Source: Rhodospirillales bacterium (GTDB taxonomy: Bacteria > Pseudomonadota > Alphaproteobacteria > Rhodospirillales > Defluviicoccaceae). Taken from it: a stretch of DNA of 45,188 bases. Both the position numbers and the translations under genes were made by a program. The stretch spans positions 1 through 45,188 of the forward strand of contig JALOTH010000042.1 in assembly GCA_025458035.1 (NCBI GenBank), written 5' to 3'. Numbering within the stretch: the stretch's first letter is position 1; each line of letters opens with the position of its first letter. The notes beneath the pieces are model-generated. The model did no database searches, was not told the DNA's origin, and was given only the letters and a program-made list of their open reading frames with translations. Positions 15,971-24,977 of this stretch are shown one piece after another.

Positions 15971-17370
15971 GCCCGGCGCGCCGCTACGGCGAGAGTGGTC
16001 GACCGCGGCGTTGCCGCAGGTTCGGCAAGGATCTGCTCAAGCGTCGAATAAACCTCGGCGAGCGGCGCCGACTCGGACTTTTTCTGAGACAGGAAGGCAT
16101 CGAGAGCGGGCATCAGGCGCACGGCGCGGTCAACCTCGGGATCACTGCCGGACTGGTAGGCGCCGAGCCGGATCAGCTCCGCCATATCGTCGTAAACGGC
16201 CAGCAGCCGCCGGGCGCGGGCGATCACATCGTTCTCCGCGTCCGTGTTGCAGCGGGGAAGCGAGCGCGAAACGCTCTTCAGAATATTGATGGCGGGATAC
16301 CGGCCTCGTTCGGCGATCGCCCGATCGAGCACCACGTGGCCGTCGAGAATACCGCGCACCGCGTCGGCGATCGGCTCGTTGTGATCGTCGCCATCGACGA
16401 GAACGGTGAACAGGCCGGTAATGCTGCCGACGTCGTCGCAGCCGGGGCCGGCGCGCTCGAGCAGGCGGGGCAACTCGGCGAAGACCGACGGCGTATACCC
16501 TTTCGTCGCCGGAGGCTCGCCGGCGGCAAGGCCGATCTCGCGCTGGGCCAACGCCAACCGCGTCACGCTATCCAGCAGGCAGAGAACGTGACGGCCCTGA
16601 TCGCGGAAATACTCGGCAACGGCGAGCGTCGTGTGGGCTGCCTGGCGGCGTAGCGCTGGCGCCTGATCGGAAGTGGCGACAACAACGACACTGCGGGCAA
16701 GGCCCTCCGCACCGAGATCGTCCTCGATGAACTCGCGCGCCTCACGCCCCCGCTCACCGATGAGGCCGATGACGTTGACATCGGCCGACGCATAGCGGGC
16801 GATCATCGACAGCAGGCTCGACTTGCCGACACCGGAGCCGGCAAAGATCCCGAGCCGCTGCCCGCGGCAGCAGGTGAGGAATGCGTTCATCGCGCGCACG
16901 CCGACGTCGATCTTGGCGCCGACGCGGCCGCGGCGGTGGGCGGCGGGAGGCGCGGCGCGCGGTGGACGCAGCGCATCGCCGGCCGGCAGCGGCCCCAAGC
17001 CATCGGCGGGACGACCGAGACCGTCGATAACGCGGCCAATCCAGCCATCGCCAACCGCCAGACCGCCATCGCCGCGCCGCAGTTCGACGCGCGTGCCGGG
17101 ACGGATCCCGTCAGCCGCACCGAAGGGCACGATCAGCGAGCGGCCGTCGCGAAATCCGAAGACCTCTCCCTCGAGGGCGCCATCGGCGGCGTGATCGGCA
17201 CCGATCCGCAAGCGGCAGCGGTCGCCCACGGCGGCGTGACCGGCGAAACCGGCGACCTCAAGGCTCAGCCCGACGACGCTGGAGACGTGCCCGTGAACGG
17301 TAAAATCGGGCAGTTGGTTGATGCGGTTCGACGTTGAAGGCGTTGATGTCACGGGATCACGCGACTCCAA
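15967..17370 (-). CDS. fliI: Flagellum-specific export ATPase FliI
   Basis: A 467-residue F1-type ATPase that powers substrate unfolding and delivery in the flagellar type III export apparatus. The N-terminal beta-barrel spans about residues 25-90. Walker A is FAGSGVGKSSLL near 175, Walker B is VLCLLDSVTRLA near 260, and the ATPase core is followed by a C-terminal helical domain. The VIGLIGERGREAREFIEDDL segment is typical of FliI. The longest frame starts at TTG 17370 without a clear ribosome binding site; GTG 17352 is an alternative. It diverges from ctrA across about 210 bases. Confidence 0.88.
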   Translation of the reverse strand: MESRDPVTSTPSTSNRINQLPDFTVHGHVSSVVGLSLEVAGFAGHAAVGDRCRLRIGADHAADGALEGEVFGFRDGRSLIVPFGAADGIRPGTRVELRRGDGGLAVGDGWIGRVIDGLGRPADGLGPLPAGDALRPPRAAPPAAHRRGRVGAKIDVGVRAMNAFLTCCRGQRLGIFAGSGVGKSSLLSMIARYASADVNVIGLIGERGREAREFIEDDLGAEGLARSVVVVATSDQAPALRRQAAHTTLAVAEYFRDQGRHVLCLLDSVTRLALAQREIGLAAGEPPATKGYTPSVFAELPRLLERAGPGCDDVGSITGLFTVLVDGDDHNEPIADAVRGILDGHVVLDRAIAERGRYPAINILKSVSRSLPRCNTDAENDVIARARRLLAVYDDMAELIRLGAYQSGSDPEVDRAVRLMPALDAFLSQKKSESAPLAEVYSTLEQILAEPAATPRSTTLAVAARRA

Positions 17371-17420
17371 TGTACGGGCCGGCCAGTCCGGTTGATCGCC
17401 GCAGCCTGCGCCGGCAAACG

Positions 17421-17435
17421 TTAAGCCGCGGTAAA
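17421..17435. promoter_or_regulatory. Candidate CtrA box between fliI and ctrA
   Basis: TTAA-GCCGCGG-TAAA, one mismatch from the CtrA consensus TTAA-N7-TTAA. It lies 149 bases before the ctrA start and 51 before the longest fliI start, where either CtrA autoregulation or control of a class II flagellar operon would act. A GANTC methylation site (GACTC, 17363-17367) is also in this interval. Function is inference. Confidence 0.45.
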
Positions 17436-17583
17436 AGCTGGACAGACAGCCCGCATACTCGTATAAGATGTATTAGTATCGAGAATATATTTTTTTGGTT
17501 GCATACCCCTCAAATGCGTACTATCTTCGCTGGCAGATTTAATCAGTTATCCACCCTTTAGGTTGCAAACGGGGGCTTTCCAG

Positions 17584-18294
17584 ATGCGTGTACTGCTGAT
17601 TGAAGACGATGCGACGACGACCCGCGCCGTGGAGCTGATGCTGAAGGGTCAGGGCATGGTGGTTGATGCCACGCACCTCGGTGAGGACGGCCTCGACCTC
17701 GCCAAGATCTACGACTACGATATTGTCATTCTCGACCTTGGCCTGCCCGACATGGAGGGCATGGAAGTCCTGCGCCGCCTGCGCAACGCCCGGGTTGGCA
17801 CGCCTGTCATCATCCTGTCCGGATCAACCCATGCCGATATCAAGGTGCGCGGTCTCGGCTGCGGCGCCGATGACTATTTGGCCAAGCCCTTCGACAAGAA
17901 GGAACTCATCGCCCGCATCCACGCCATCGTCCGCCGATCGAAGGGACACGCCCAGTCGGTGATCCGTACCGGCCGCCTCGCCGTCAACCTCGCCGCGCGC
18001 ACCGTTGAGGTCGACGGCAAGCCGCTGCACCTGACCGGCAAGGAGTACGGGATCATCGAACTCCTCAGCCTGCGCAAGGGCACCACGCTGACCAAGGAAA
18101 TGTTCCTCAATCACCTTTATGGGGGCATCGACGAGCCGGAACTGAAGATCGTCGATGTCTTCATCTGCAAGCTGCGCAAGAAACTGGCGACAGCGACCCA
18201 CAACGAGCAGTACATCGAAACGGTGTGGGGTCGCGGCTACGTGCTGCGCGACCCGGTTGGCCACGGCGAGACGGCGACGGCGGCGGCGGCGTGA
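17584..18294 (+). CDS. ctrA: Cell-cycle response regulator CtrA
   Basis: A 236-residue OmpR-type response regulator. The receiver (residues 1-115) carries the acidic pocket Glu7/Asp8/Asp9 and phospho-acceptor Asp51 ([13 protein letters not shown]); Lys sits in [10 protein letters not shown]. The winged helix (about 130-230) includes [17 protein letters not shown] and the GRGYVLRDP end typical of CtrA. CtrA controls flagellar, chemotaxis and division genes in alphaproteobacteria through the CckA-ChpT phosphorelay. The start at 17584 gives the canonical [10 protein letters not shown] CtrA-like box lies upstream. Confidence 0.93.
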   Translation: MRVLLIEDDATTTRAVELMLKGQGMVVDATHLGEDGLDLAKIYDYDIVILDLGLPDMEGMEVLRRLRNARVGTPVIILSGSTHADIKVRGLGCGADDYLAKPFDKKELIARIHAIVRRSKGHAQSVIRTGRLAVNLAARTVEVDGKPLHLTGKEYGIIELLSLRKGTTLTKEMFLNHLYGGIDEPELKIVDVFICKLRKKLATATHNEQYIETVWGRGYVLRDPVGHGETATAAAA

Positions 18295-18315
18295 GCGGTG
18301 GCGTCGAAGATGGGG

Positions 18316-19005
18316 TCAGCAGCGCTGCCGGCGCAGCGCTGCCAGGACCTCTGGCAACTCGCCGTAGGTCTCGAATACGGCATCGGCGCCGAGCGTCGCT
18401 GCCGGTTGCCGCGAGTAGCCGCCGGCGCGAATGACGACCGGCACGCCGGCGTTGCGTGCCACCCCGACATCGGGGGCGGCATCGCCGACCATCACCGCCG
18501 ACGCACCATCAACGCCGAGAGCGGCAAGCGTCGCCTGCAGCATTCGGGCATCGGGCTTCTGAACCCCCGCGAGGGTTCCCGAGCCGACGATGGCGCCGAA
18601 CAAGGGCGCCAGGCCCAGTTGCCCGAGAACGGCGCGTGTCGCCCCCTCCGGCTTGTTGCTACAGATGCCGAGACGGGCGCCTTCGGCTTTCAGCCGGCAT
18701 AGCGCCTCAGCCACGCCGGCATATGGCCGTGTATGGATCACCGGCATTGCATCGTACCGGGCGATGAAGCGTTCGACGAGGGCAGCCGCTTGCACCGATG
18801 CGCAATCGGGGTCCGTGCCGCCGGCCGCCAGCGCCCGCTCCAGCAGCTTGCCGGGACCATCTCCGATCATCGCCGTGACCGCCGAGAGCGTTAGTGGCTC
18901 CCGGCCGATGTCGGCGAGGACCTCGTTGAGCACGAGCTGAATGTCGGCGGCGGAATCGACGAGAGTGCCGTCGAGATCGAAAACGACGGCGGCGAACAGC
19001 GCCAT
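18316..19005 (-). CDS. gph: Phosphoglycolate phosphatase (HAD family)
   Basis: A 229-residue HAD hydrolase. Motif I is VVFDLDGTLVDS (Asp9 nucleophile, Asp11), motif II is GICSNKP, and motif III/IV is KPDARML followed by VMVGDAAPDV. The helical cap lies between residues 18 and 85. The pattern fits Gph, which removes 2-phosphoglycolate formed from DNA 3' ends or by Rubisco; other small-phosphate HADs cannot be ruled out. It converges on ctrA and diverges from glmU. A perfect 9-bp dyad (18320-18341) falls in its last codons and may fold in the mRNA. Confidence 0.8.
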   Translation of the reverse strand: MALFAAVVFDLDGTLVDSAADIQLVLNEVLADIGREPLTLSAVTAMIGDGPGKLLERALAAGGTDPDCASVQAAALVERFIARYDAMPVIHTRPYAGVAEALCRLKAEGARLGICSNKPEGATRAVLGQLGLAPLFGAIVGSGTLAGVQKPDARMLQATLAALGVDGASAVMVGDAAPDVGVARNAGVPVVIRAGGYSRQPAATLGADAVFETYGELPEVLAALRRQRC

Positions 19006-19149
19006 GGCAAGCCTTTCTTTACCCGTTTGCGGTCAGATTACGGATCAAGGGCGGTGCCCAGCACTTGGCGGCCAGCGCCGGTTGTGGCACTTTCCCGGTC
19101 TCGACACGCGCGCGGCCACCGATACTCCAACCTCCGCCGATATGCCATC

Positions 19150-20592
19150 ATGACCCTCTCGCAAACGGCCATCGTCGTCCTCGCCGCCGGCCTCGGAACA
19201 CGCATGAAATCCCGCCGGCCGAAGGTGATGCATCCGCTCGCCGGTCGCCCGATGATCGCACACCTGATTGGAACGCTGCGGGAACTGGACCCGAACCGGA
19301 TCGTCGTCGTCATCGGACCCGACATGCCGGACGTCGCCGCGGCGGTCGCACCGTGGCCGGTGGCGGTGCAGCAGGATCGGCTCGGCACCGGTCATGCCGT
19401 CCTTGCGGCCGGGGACCGCCTGCGCGATTTCGCCGGCGACGTTCTCGTCGTCTATGGCGATACGCCGTTGCTGACGTCGGCTACCCTGCGCCGCATGCTG
19501 GAAGCCCGCCATTCACCCCCGTATCCCGCCGTCGTCGTCCTCGGCTTTGAGCCGACGGAGCCCGGCGGCTACGGCCGCCTGATTGTCGGCGCAGGCAACA
19601 GCCTCGAGGCGATCATCGAAGCCAAGGACGCCAGCGCCGAGCAGCTTTCGATCCGTCTGTGCAACTCGGGCGTCATGGCCATTGCCGGGGACCGGCTGTT
19701 TGGCCTGCTCGATCGCTTGAGCAACGACAATGCGAAGGGCGAATACTATCTGACCGACATCGTCAGCCTCGCCCGTCGCGACGGGCTGCCTTGCGGCTTT
19801 GTCATCGGCGACGAACAGGAATTGATCGGCATTAACAGCCGCTCCGAACTCGCCAGCGCGGAAAGCTTCGTTCAGAACGGCCTGCGCCGCCGCGCGATGG
19901 AGGGCGGCGCAACCCTGACTGCGCCCGAAACCGTATTTTTTTCCTGGGACACGCGGCTCGGCCGCGACGTCACCGTTGGCCCGCACGTCGTCTTTGGTCC
20001 TGGCGTCGAGGTCGCCGACGACGTTGACATCCGCGCCTTCTGCCACATCGAGGGCGCAACGGTGGCGGCGGGCGCGCAAGTCGGTCCGTTTGCGCGACTG
20101 CGCCCGGGTGCGCGCATCGGTCCTGCCGCCCATGTCGGCAATTTCGTCGAGATCAAGAACGCCAGCATCGAGGACGGCGCCAAGGTCAATCACCTGACCT
20201 ACATCGGCGATGCCCGCATCGGCGCCAAGGCGAACATCGGTGCCGGCACGATCACCTGCAATTACGACGGCTTTTTCAAGGCGCACACCGACATCGGCGC
20301 CGGCGCCTTCATCGGCTCCAACAGCGCGCTGGTTGCGCCGGTGACCATCGGCGATGGCGCCATCATCGGTGCCGGCAGCGCCATAGCCCGCGACGTGCCG
20401 GCCGACGCGCTGGTACTCACCCGCGGCCAACACACCGTCAAGGCGGGTTGGGCCAGTGCGTTCCGCCGCCGCCAGCGGGCTGCCGCGGCGGGCGCCGATC
20501 ATGAAGCCGTGCTGACCGGCGAACAGGATCGCCAGTGCGAACGCGCCGTCGAGCCGTTCGAGCGCTGCCTCCACTACTCATCGATGGCTTGA
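19150..20592 (+). CDS. glmU: Bifunctional GlmU, with an abnormal C-terminal tail
   Basis: GlmU acetylates glucosamine-1-phosphate and then makes UDP-GlcNAc for peptidoglycan and lipid A. The N-terminal uridyltransferase has LAAGLGTRMKS (10-20), DRLGTGHA and VYGDTPLL. The C-terminal left-handed beta-helix carries hexapeptide repeats and the ARIGPAAHVGNFVEIKN catalytic region. Both domains look intact. From 20471 (after WASAFRRR) to 20569 the reading frame is antisense to part of glmS, so roughly the last 40 residues of this 480-residue frame are not GlmU sequence. The natural stop has been lost in this rearrangement or in assembly. Activity is likely unaffected, as GlmU tails are variable. Confidence 0.85.
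   Translation: MTLSQTAIVVLAAGLGTRMKSRRPKVMHPLAGRPMIAHLIGTLRELDPNRIVVVIGPDMPDVAAAVAPWPVAVQQDRLGTGHAVLAAGDRLRDFAGDVLVVYGDTPLLTSATLRRMLEARHSPPYPAVVVLGFEPTEPGGYGRLIVGAGNSLEAIIEAKDASAEQLSIRLCNSGVMAIAGDRLFGLLDRLSNDNAKGEYYLTDIVSLARRDGLPCGFVIGDEQELIGINSRSELASAESFVQNGLRRRAMEGGATLTAPETVFFSWDTRLGRDVTVGPHVVFGPGVEVADDVDIRAFCHIEGATVAAGAQVGPFARLRPGARIGPAAHVGNFVEIKNASIEDGAKVNHLTYIGDARIGAKANIGAGTITCNYDGFFKAHTDIGAGAFIGSNSALVAPVTIGDGAIIGAGSAIARDVPADALVLTRGQHTVKAGWASAFRRRQRAAAAGADHEAVLTGEQDRQCERAVEPFERCLHYSSMA
20471..20569 (-). repeat. Left arm of perfect 99-bp inverted repeat
   Basis: These 99 bases are the exact reverse complement of 20966-21064. They are antisense to the glmS segment ending in the GARRGSPLA codons. 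The copy sits at the junction between glmU and glmS, exactly where the end of glmU, any spacer and the first dozen or so codons of glmS should be. The arms are separated by 396 bases of glmS sequence. Confidence 0.95.
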
Positions 20593-22302
20593 AACGGCTG
20601 GAGTATCGCGGCTACGACTCCGCGGGCATCGCCACCTTGAGCAACGGCAGCATCGTCCGGCGGCGGGCGCAGGGCAAACTCGCCGCCCTGGAAGCGGTTC
20701 TCGCCACCGAACCGGTCGAGGGCACCATCGGTATCGGTCACACCCGCTGGGCGACCCATGGTGCACCGACCGAACAGAACGCTCATCCCCACGCGGACGA
20801 TCGGGTCTGTCTCGTCCACAACGGGATTATCGAGAACTTTCACGCGTTGCGCCGTGAGCTGACGGCAAGCGGCGTCCGCTTCCAGACAGAGACCGACACC
20901 GAGGTCGTCGTCCACCTGATCAGCAGCCATCTCGCCGCAGGCATGACGCCTCAGCAAGCCACGGCGGCAGCGCTCGAACGGCTCGACGGCGCGTTCGCAC
21001 TGGCGATCCTGTTCGCCGGTCAGCACGGCTTCATGATCGGCGCCCGCCGCGGCAGCCCGCTGGCTGGCGCCACTGACGCGGCGGATCTGCTATCTGGAGG
21101 AGGGTGACTGGGCCGAAGTCACCTGCGATGGAGCAATCGTGCACGACGCCAGCGGGGCGATCGTCGAACGGCCAGTCAAGTTGACCGCCACCTCGGGGGC
21201 GTTGATCGGCAAGGGCAATTTCCCGCACTTCATGCTGAAGGAGATCTACGAGCAACCTTCGGTAGTGGGCGACTGCCTGCACAGCCTGCTCAATCCCTGG
21301 AACGAACGAATGGCCTTGCCGGCACTGCCGTTCGATCCGACGCGGATCAACCGCATCACCCTCATCGGCTGCGGCACGTCCTATCATGCCGCGCTCGTCG
21401 CCCGATACTGGCTTGAAGGCATTGCCCGGGTGCCGACGGAGGTCGATATCGCGTCCGAGTTCCGCTACCGCGGGCTGGATATGGCCCCGGGGGGACTGTC
21501 GGTTTTCATTTCCCAGTCCGGTGAAACGGCCGACACGCTGGCCGCGATGGCTTATGCCCGACGCCAGGGGCAGTCGACGCTGGCCATCGTCAACGTGCCG
21601 GAAAGCTCGATGGCGCGCGCTGCCGATGCCAGCCTGTTAACCCATGCCGGGCCGGAAATCGGCGTCGCTTCGACGAAGGCGTTCACCACCCAACTGACAG
21701 TCCTCGCCTGCTTTGCCATCGCCGTCGCCGCGGCGCGGGGTACGATCGACCGCGATGGTGAGCGCCGATTGGCACGGGCATTGACGGAGGTGCCGAGCCG
21801 CATCAACGAGGTCCTCAATCACGACCAACGGCTGGCGGAGATCGCCCGCGACATCGTCGAGGCCCGCGACGTGCTCTACCTCGGCCGCGGCACCGGCTAT
21901 CCGATCGCCCTTGAAGGCGCCCTGAAACTGAAAGAGATCAGCTATATCCATGCGGAGGGTTACGCCGCCGGCGAAATGAAGCACGGGCCAATCGCGCTGA
22001 TCGACGAAAATATGCCGATCATCGTCATCGCCCCGTCCGACCCGCTGTTCGACAAGACCGCGTCGAACATGCAGGAGGTGATCGCCCGCGGCGGCCGCGT
22101 GGTGTTTCTCTCCGATGCGCCAGGCATCGACAAACTGGGCGAAGTGGCGGCGGCAACGGTCGAACTGCCGCAGGTCGACCCCTTCGTGGCGCCCATTCTC
22201 TACACGATCCCGGTTCAGCTCCTCGCCTACCACGTCGCCGTGCTGAAGGGCACCGACGTCGATCAGCCGCGCAACCTCGCCAAGAGCGTCACGGTGGAAT
22301 AG
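20570..22302 (+). pseudogene. glmS: GlmS (glucosamine-6-phosphate synthase), disrupted
   Basis: GlmS makes glucosamine-6-phosphate from fructose-6-phosphate and glutamine. The frame resumes at PLLIDGLKRLEYRGYDSAG, so the MCGIVGI start with the catalytic N-terminal cysteine is absent. The glutaminase part continues to GARRGSPLA (21064). About 20 codons expected there are missing, and the frame shifts; the first frame stops at 21105-21107. The second frame resumes at LTRRICYLEEGDW (about 21077) and runs on. Both SIS domains of the isomerase part are complete (GCGTSYHA, SQSGETADTL, AEGYAAGEMKHGPIAL, ending PRNLAKSVTVE). As written no active glutaminase can be made; a GTG at 21139 could open an isomerase-only protein. 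The gene is normally essential, so an assembly fault is possible. Confidence 0.85.
20966..21064 (+). repeat. Right arm of perfect 99-bp inverted repeat
   Basis: This is the native copy, in frame within the glutaminase domain of glmS, and identical over 99 bases to the reverse complement of 20471-20569. Its right end (21064) is exactly where the coding sequence loses about 20 codons and shifts frame, so both rearrangement breakpoints fall at the same end of the repeat unit. Confidence 0.95.
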
Positions 22303-22395
22303 GCAAACGGCTTGCAATGGTCGTCGGGGGCGTGTTGCCGGCAGCACTGCCCTGCGGCCCGCTTCTCCGTCCGGTTGCAGCGCGCCTATGGATGG

Positions 22396-24195
22396 TCAGC
22401 AGGCGTCCCGCTCGGCTTCCGGCGTACGGATGTCGTCAAGGAGCATTTGCAGCCGCAACGGGTCGCTCTCGTTCATCATCGCTTTCGCACGCTCCTGCGC
22501 CTTCGGAATATCCAGTTCCAGAACCCGCTTCTTGACCCGCGGAATGCTCGCTGGCGCCATGGACAACTCGCGGAAGCCGAGGCCGAGCAGCAACGCCGTG
22601 AACCGGGGATCGCCCGCAATCTCGCCACAGATCGAGCACGGAATGCCGAAAGCGCGAGCCGTTGCCGCCGCATATTCGATCATCCGCATCACGCCGAGAT
22701 GCAACGGATTGTAAAGGTGCGCGACGCGCTCGTCGGCGCGATCGATGGCGAGCGTGTACATGGTCAGGTCGTTGGAGCCGATGGCAAAGAAGTCGCAAGC
22801 GCGGGCCAGCGCTTCCGCCGTCAGCGCGGCCCCCGGCACTTCGATCATCGCGCCCAGCGGCGGCAGTGCCGAGGGTATGGGCACGCCGCGACGAAGCAGC
22901 CGCCTGGCCGCGCGACCCAGGATATCGCGTGCCGCCCGCACTTCCTCCACGGTGGTAACCATCGGCAGCATGATGCGGACGGGGCCGTGTGCAGCGGCGC
23001 GCAGAATGGCGCAAAACTGCACGTCCAGGACCTCGCTGCGCGCCAGCGACAGACGGATGCCGCGCAAGCCGAGCGGCGAAGCGGCGCTTTCGCCAAACTG
23101 CCCGATCATCGCCGCCCCCCCCTTGTCACCACCGAGATCAAGGGTGCGGACGGTGACCGGAACGCCACCACATCGCACGATGATGCTGCGCAGAACCTCA
23201 TACTGTTCGTCTTCGCTGGGCATCTGCGGCCGGCTCAGAAACAAGAACTCCGTGCGCAACAGCCCGATGCCGCAGGCGCCCACCTCGACGACATGGTCCA
23301 TCTCGATGGGCAGCTCGACATTGGCCTGCAAGCCGATGGCGACACCGTCGCGGGTGACGGCCGGCTGGCCCTTCAGCCGCCGGAGTTCCTTCTCCTCCCG
23401 GCGCCGGGCACCCTGCCGCTGCTGGAAGCTCAGCAGCGACCGCGGTGTCGGGTTGATGATGACCTGACCGACGTCGCCATCAAGCAGAATGGGATCGCCT
23501 GAGCGCACGATGTCGAGGAGGCCCGGCGCGCCGAGCACCGCCGGCAGGCCCAGCGCGCGTGCCATGATCGCCGTATGGCCCTGCGGTCCCCCAAGTTGGG
23601 CGGCGATGCCGACGACCGAATCCGGATCGAGCTGCGCCGTATCGGCGGGCGTCAATTCGTCGGCGATAATGATGCTGCCGCGCGGCACGTTCGATAACGG
23701 CGTCGGGTTGGCCTTGGTCAACTGTTGCAACAGACGGTTGCCGACCTCGCGGATGTCGTCGATGCGGGCCGCAAGGTAGGAGTCGTTCATCTCCTTGAAC
23801 GCCGTACCGATGGCGGCGACTTCCGCCTGCACCGCGGCCTCGGCGCTCAAGCGGTCACGGCTGATGCGATCGGCGGCGCCGCGGATCAGCCGCGAGTCCC
23901 GCAGCATATGCAGATAGGCGTCGAGAAGGTAGTCGAAGTCTTCCGTCGACAGCTGCGGCATCGCCCGGGCGCGACTGCGCAATCGGCCGCGAAGCCGGCT
24001 GACCTGGCGGCGCGCCTTGATCACGGCGTCGCGCAGCCGTTGCAACTCGGCGTCGGCGCGCCCGGGCGCAATGCGGAGTTCGGGAACGCGCACGCGACCG
24101 CTGTCGACCACGTAGGCGAAGCCGATGCCGATGCCCGATGAAACGCCGAGCCCCTCGACCGTACGTTCTGTCGCCACCTGTTGAACCATTTCCAT
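22396..24195 (-). CDS. ptsI: PTS enzyme I (phosphoenolpyruvate-protein phosphotransferase)
   Basis: A 599-residue enzyme I that transfers phosphate from PEP to HPr. The HPr-binding and phosphohistidine domains occupy residues 1-225, with the active His207 in GGPQGHTAIMAR. The PEP-binding barrel follows, with TLDLGGDKG, GSNDLTMYTLAIDR and the catalytic Cys in CSICGEIAGD. There is no N-terminal GAF domain, unlike EI-Ntr (PtsP) of enteric bacteria. It is the last gene of the cluster, with 75 bases between hpr and its start. With no sugar-specific EIIB/EIIC in the window, its job is probably regulatory phosphorylation of HPr and the EIIA. Confidence 0.92.
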   Translation of the reverse strand: MEMVQQVATERTVEGLGVSSGIGIGFAYVVDSGRVRVPELRIAPGRADAELQRLRDAVIKARRQVSRLRGRLRSRARAMPQLSTEDFDYLLDAYLHMLRDSRLIRGAADRISRDRLSAEAAVQAEVAAIGTAFKEMNDSYLAARIDDIREVGNRLLQQLTKANPTPLSNVPRGSIIIADELTPADTAQLDPDSVVGIAAQLGGPQGHTAIMARALGLPAVLGAPGLLDIVRSGDPILLDGDVGQVIINPTPRSLLSFQQRQGARRREEKELRRLKGQPAVTRDGVAIGLQANVELPIEMDHVVEVGACGIGLLRTEFLFLSRPQMPSEDEQYEVLRSIIVRCGGVPVTVRTLDLGGDKGGAAMIGQFGESAASPLGLRGIRLSLARSEVLDVQFCAILRAAAHGPVRIMLPMVTTVEEVRAARDILGRAARRLLRRGVPIPSALPPLGAMIEVPGAALTAEALARACDFFAIGSNDLTMYTLAIDRADERVAHLYNPLHLGVMRMIEYAAATARAFGIPCSICGEIAGDPRFTALLLGLGFRELSMAPASIPRVKKRVLELDIPKAQERAKAMMNESDPLRLQMLLDDIRTPEAERDAC

Positions 24196-24270
24196 CCCTG
24201 AACCGGTACGTTGACCGATGCCGTGGTTATCGGCGCCGGGCGTGCCGCTGGCCCGGACACCGCTCCATGG

Positions 24271-24573
24271 TCATTCCTCTTCGAAACGCGCTTCGATAAT
24301 ATTCCCTAAGACCTCGATCGCCTCCTCTGCTTCCCGCCCCACCGCCGCAATCTCCAACTCCGTACCGGGCCCAGCGCCGAGCATCATCAGACCGAGGATG
24401 GAGCGCCCGGATACCGTCGTGCCCCGCTTCGACACGGTGATTTCCGCATCAAATCCTGTCGCCAGTTTGACGAACTTCGCCGCTGCGCGCGCATGTAGCC
24501 CCTTGCGGTTCACGATCATCGCCGTGCAGCGGAGAATGTTTCCGTCGCGGCAAACCTCCACCATGCCGGTCAC
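24271..24573 (-). CDS. ptsH: HPr phosphocarrier protein
   Basis: A 100-residue HPr with the catalytic His27 (KGLHARAAAKF) and the regulatory Ser58 (SGRSILGLMML), the site HprK phosphorylates. Both sites are intact, consistent with the hprK gene in the same cluster. It is about 10 residues longer at the N-terminus than classic HPr. Its start overlaps the EIIA stop (ATGA at 24570-24573), so the two are translationally coupled. It passes phosphate from EI to the mannose-type EIIA and, when serine-phosphorylated, is expected to be blocked for this transfer. Confidence 0.92.
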   Translation of the reverse strand: MTGMVEVCRDGNILRCTAMIVNRKGLHARAAAKFVKLATGFDAEITVSKRGTTVSGRSILGLMMLGAGPGTELEIAAVGREAEEAIEVLGNIIEARFEEE

Positions 24574-24977
24574 GCGTCTTCCTGCGTTAGTAGCCTCGAC
24601 GCGATGTTGATGTACTTGCGTCCGGCTTCCTGTGCACTCTGCGCCGCTTCCTCAAGGGATTCGGTCTGGCGAACGCTCGCCAGCTTGATCAGCATCGGCA
24701 GGTTGACGCCGGCGATGACCTCGACGTTGGCGCTGCCGAGGATGGAAATGGCGAGATTTGATGGTGTCCCGCCGAACATGTCCGTGAGCAGGATGACGCC
24801 GTTGCCCTCCTCGGCGTTGGCGACACTGTCGACAATCTGGCAGCGCCGCGCCTCCATATCGTCATCGGGACCGATACAGATCGCAGCGATGTTCGACTGC
24901 GGCCCGACAACGTGCTCCAGGGCGTGGATCATCTCCTGACCCAACAGGCCGTGCGTGACAATAACCAGACCGATCAT
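24570..24977 (-). CDS. Mannose-type EIIA protein of the regulatory PTS
   Basis: A 135-residue stand-alone EIIA of the mannose family. The phospho-acceptor histidine lies at position 9 (VIVTHGLLGQ). The LLTDMFGGTPSNLA segment near residue 65 is the family signature. No EIIB, EIIC or EIID partner is present, as in other alphaproteobacteria where this EIIA has a regulatory rather than sugar-transport role. Its start overlaps the rapZ stop by four bases (24974-24977), and its stop overlaps the HPr start. Often annotated manX or ptsM, but the substrate is not mannose as far as can be told. Confidence 0.88.
   Translation of the reverse strand: MIGLVIVTHGLLGQEMIHALEHVVGPQSNIAAICIGPDDDMEARRCQIVDSVANAEEGNGVILLTDMFGGTPSNLAISILGSANVEVIAGVNLPMLIKLASVRQTESLEEAAQSAQEAGRKYINIASRLLTQEDA

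Noticed and set aside
18320-18341. Perfect 9-bp dyad (CAGCGCTGC / GCAGCGCTG) as a terminator between ctrA and gph
   Set aside because: It lies within the gph coding end and has no T-run on either strand; GCAGCGCTGC is itself self-complementary, so it may be only GC-rich codon use.
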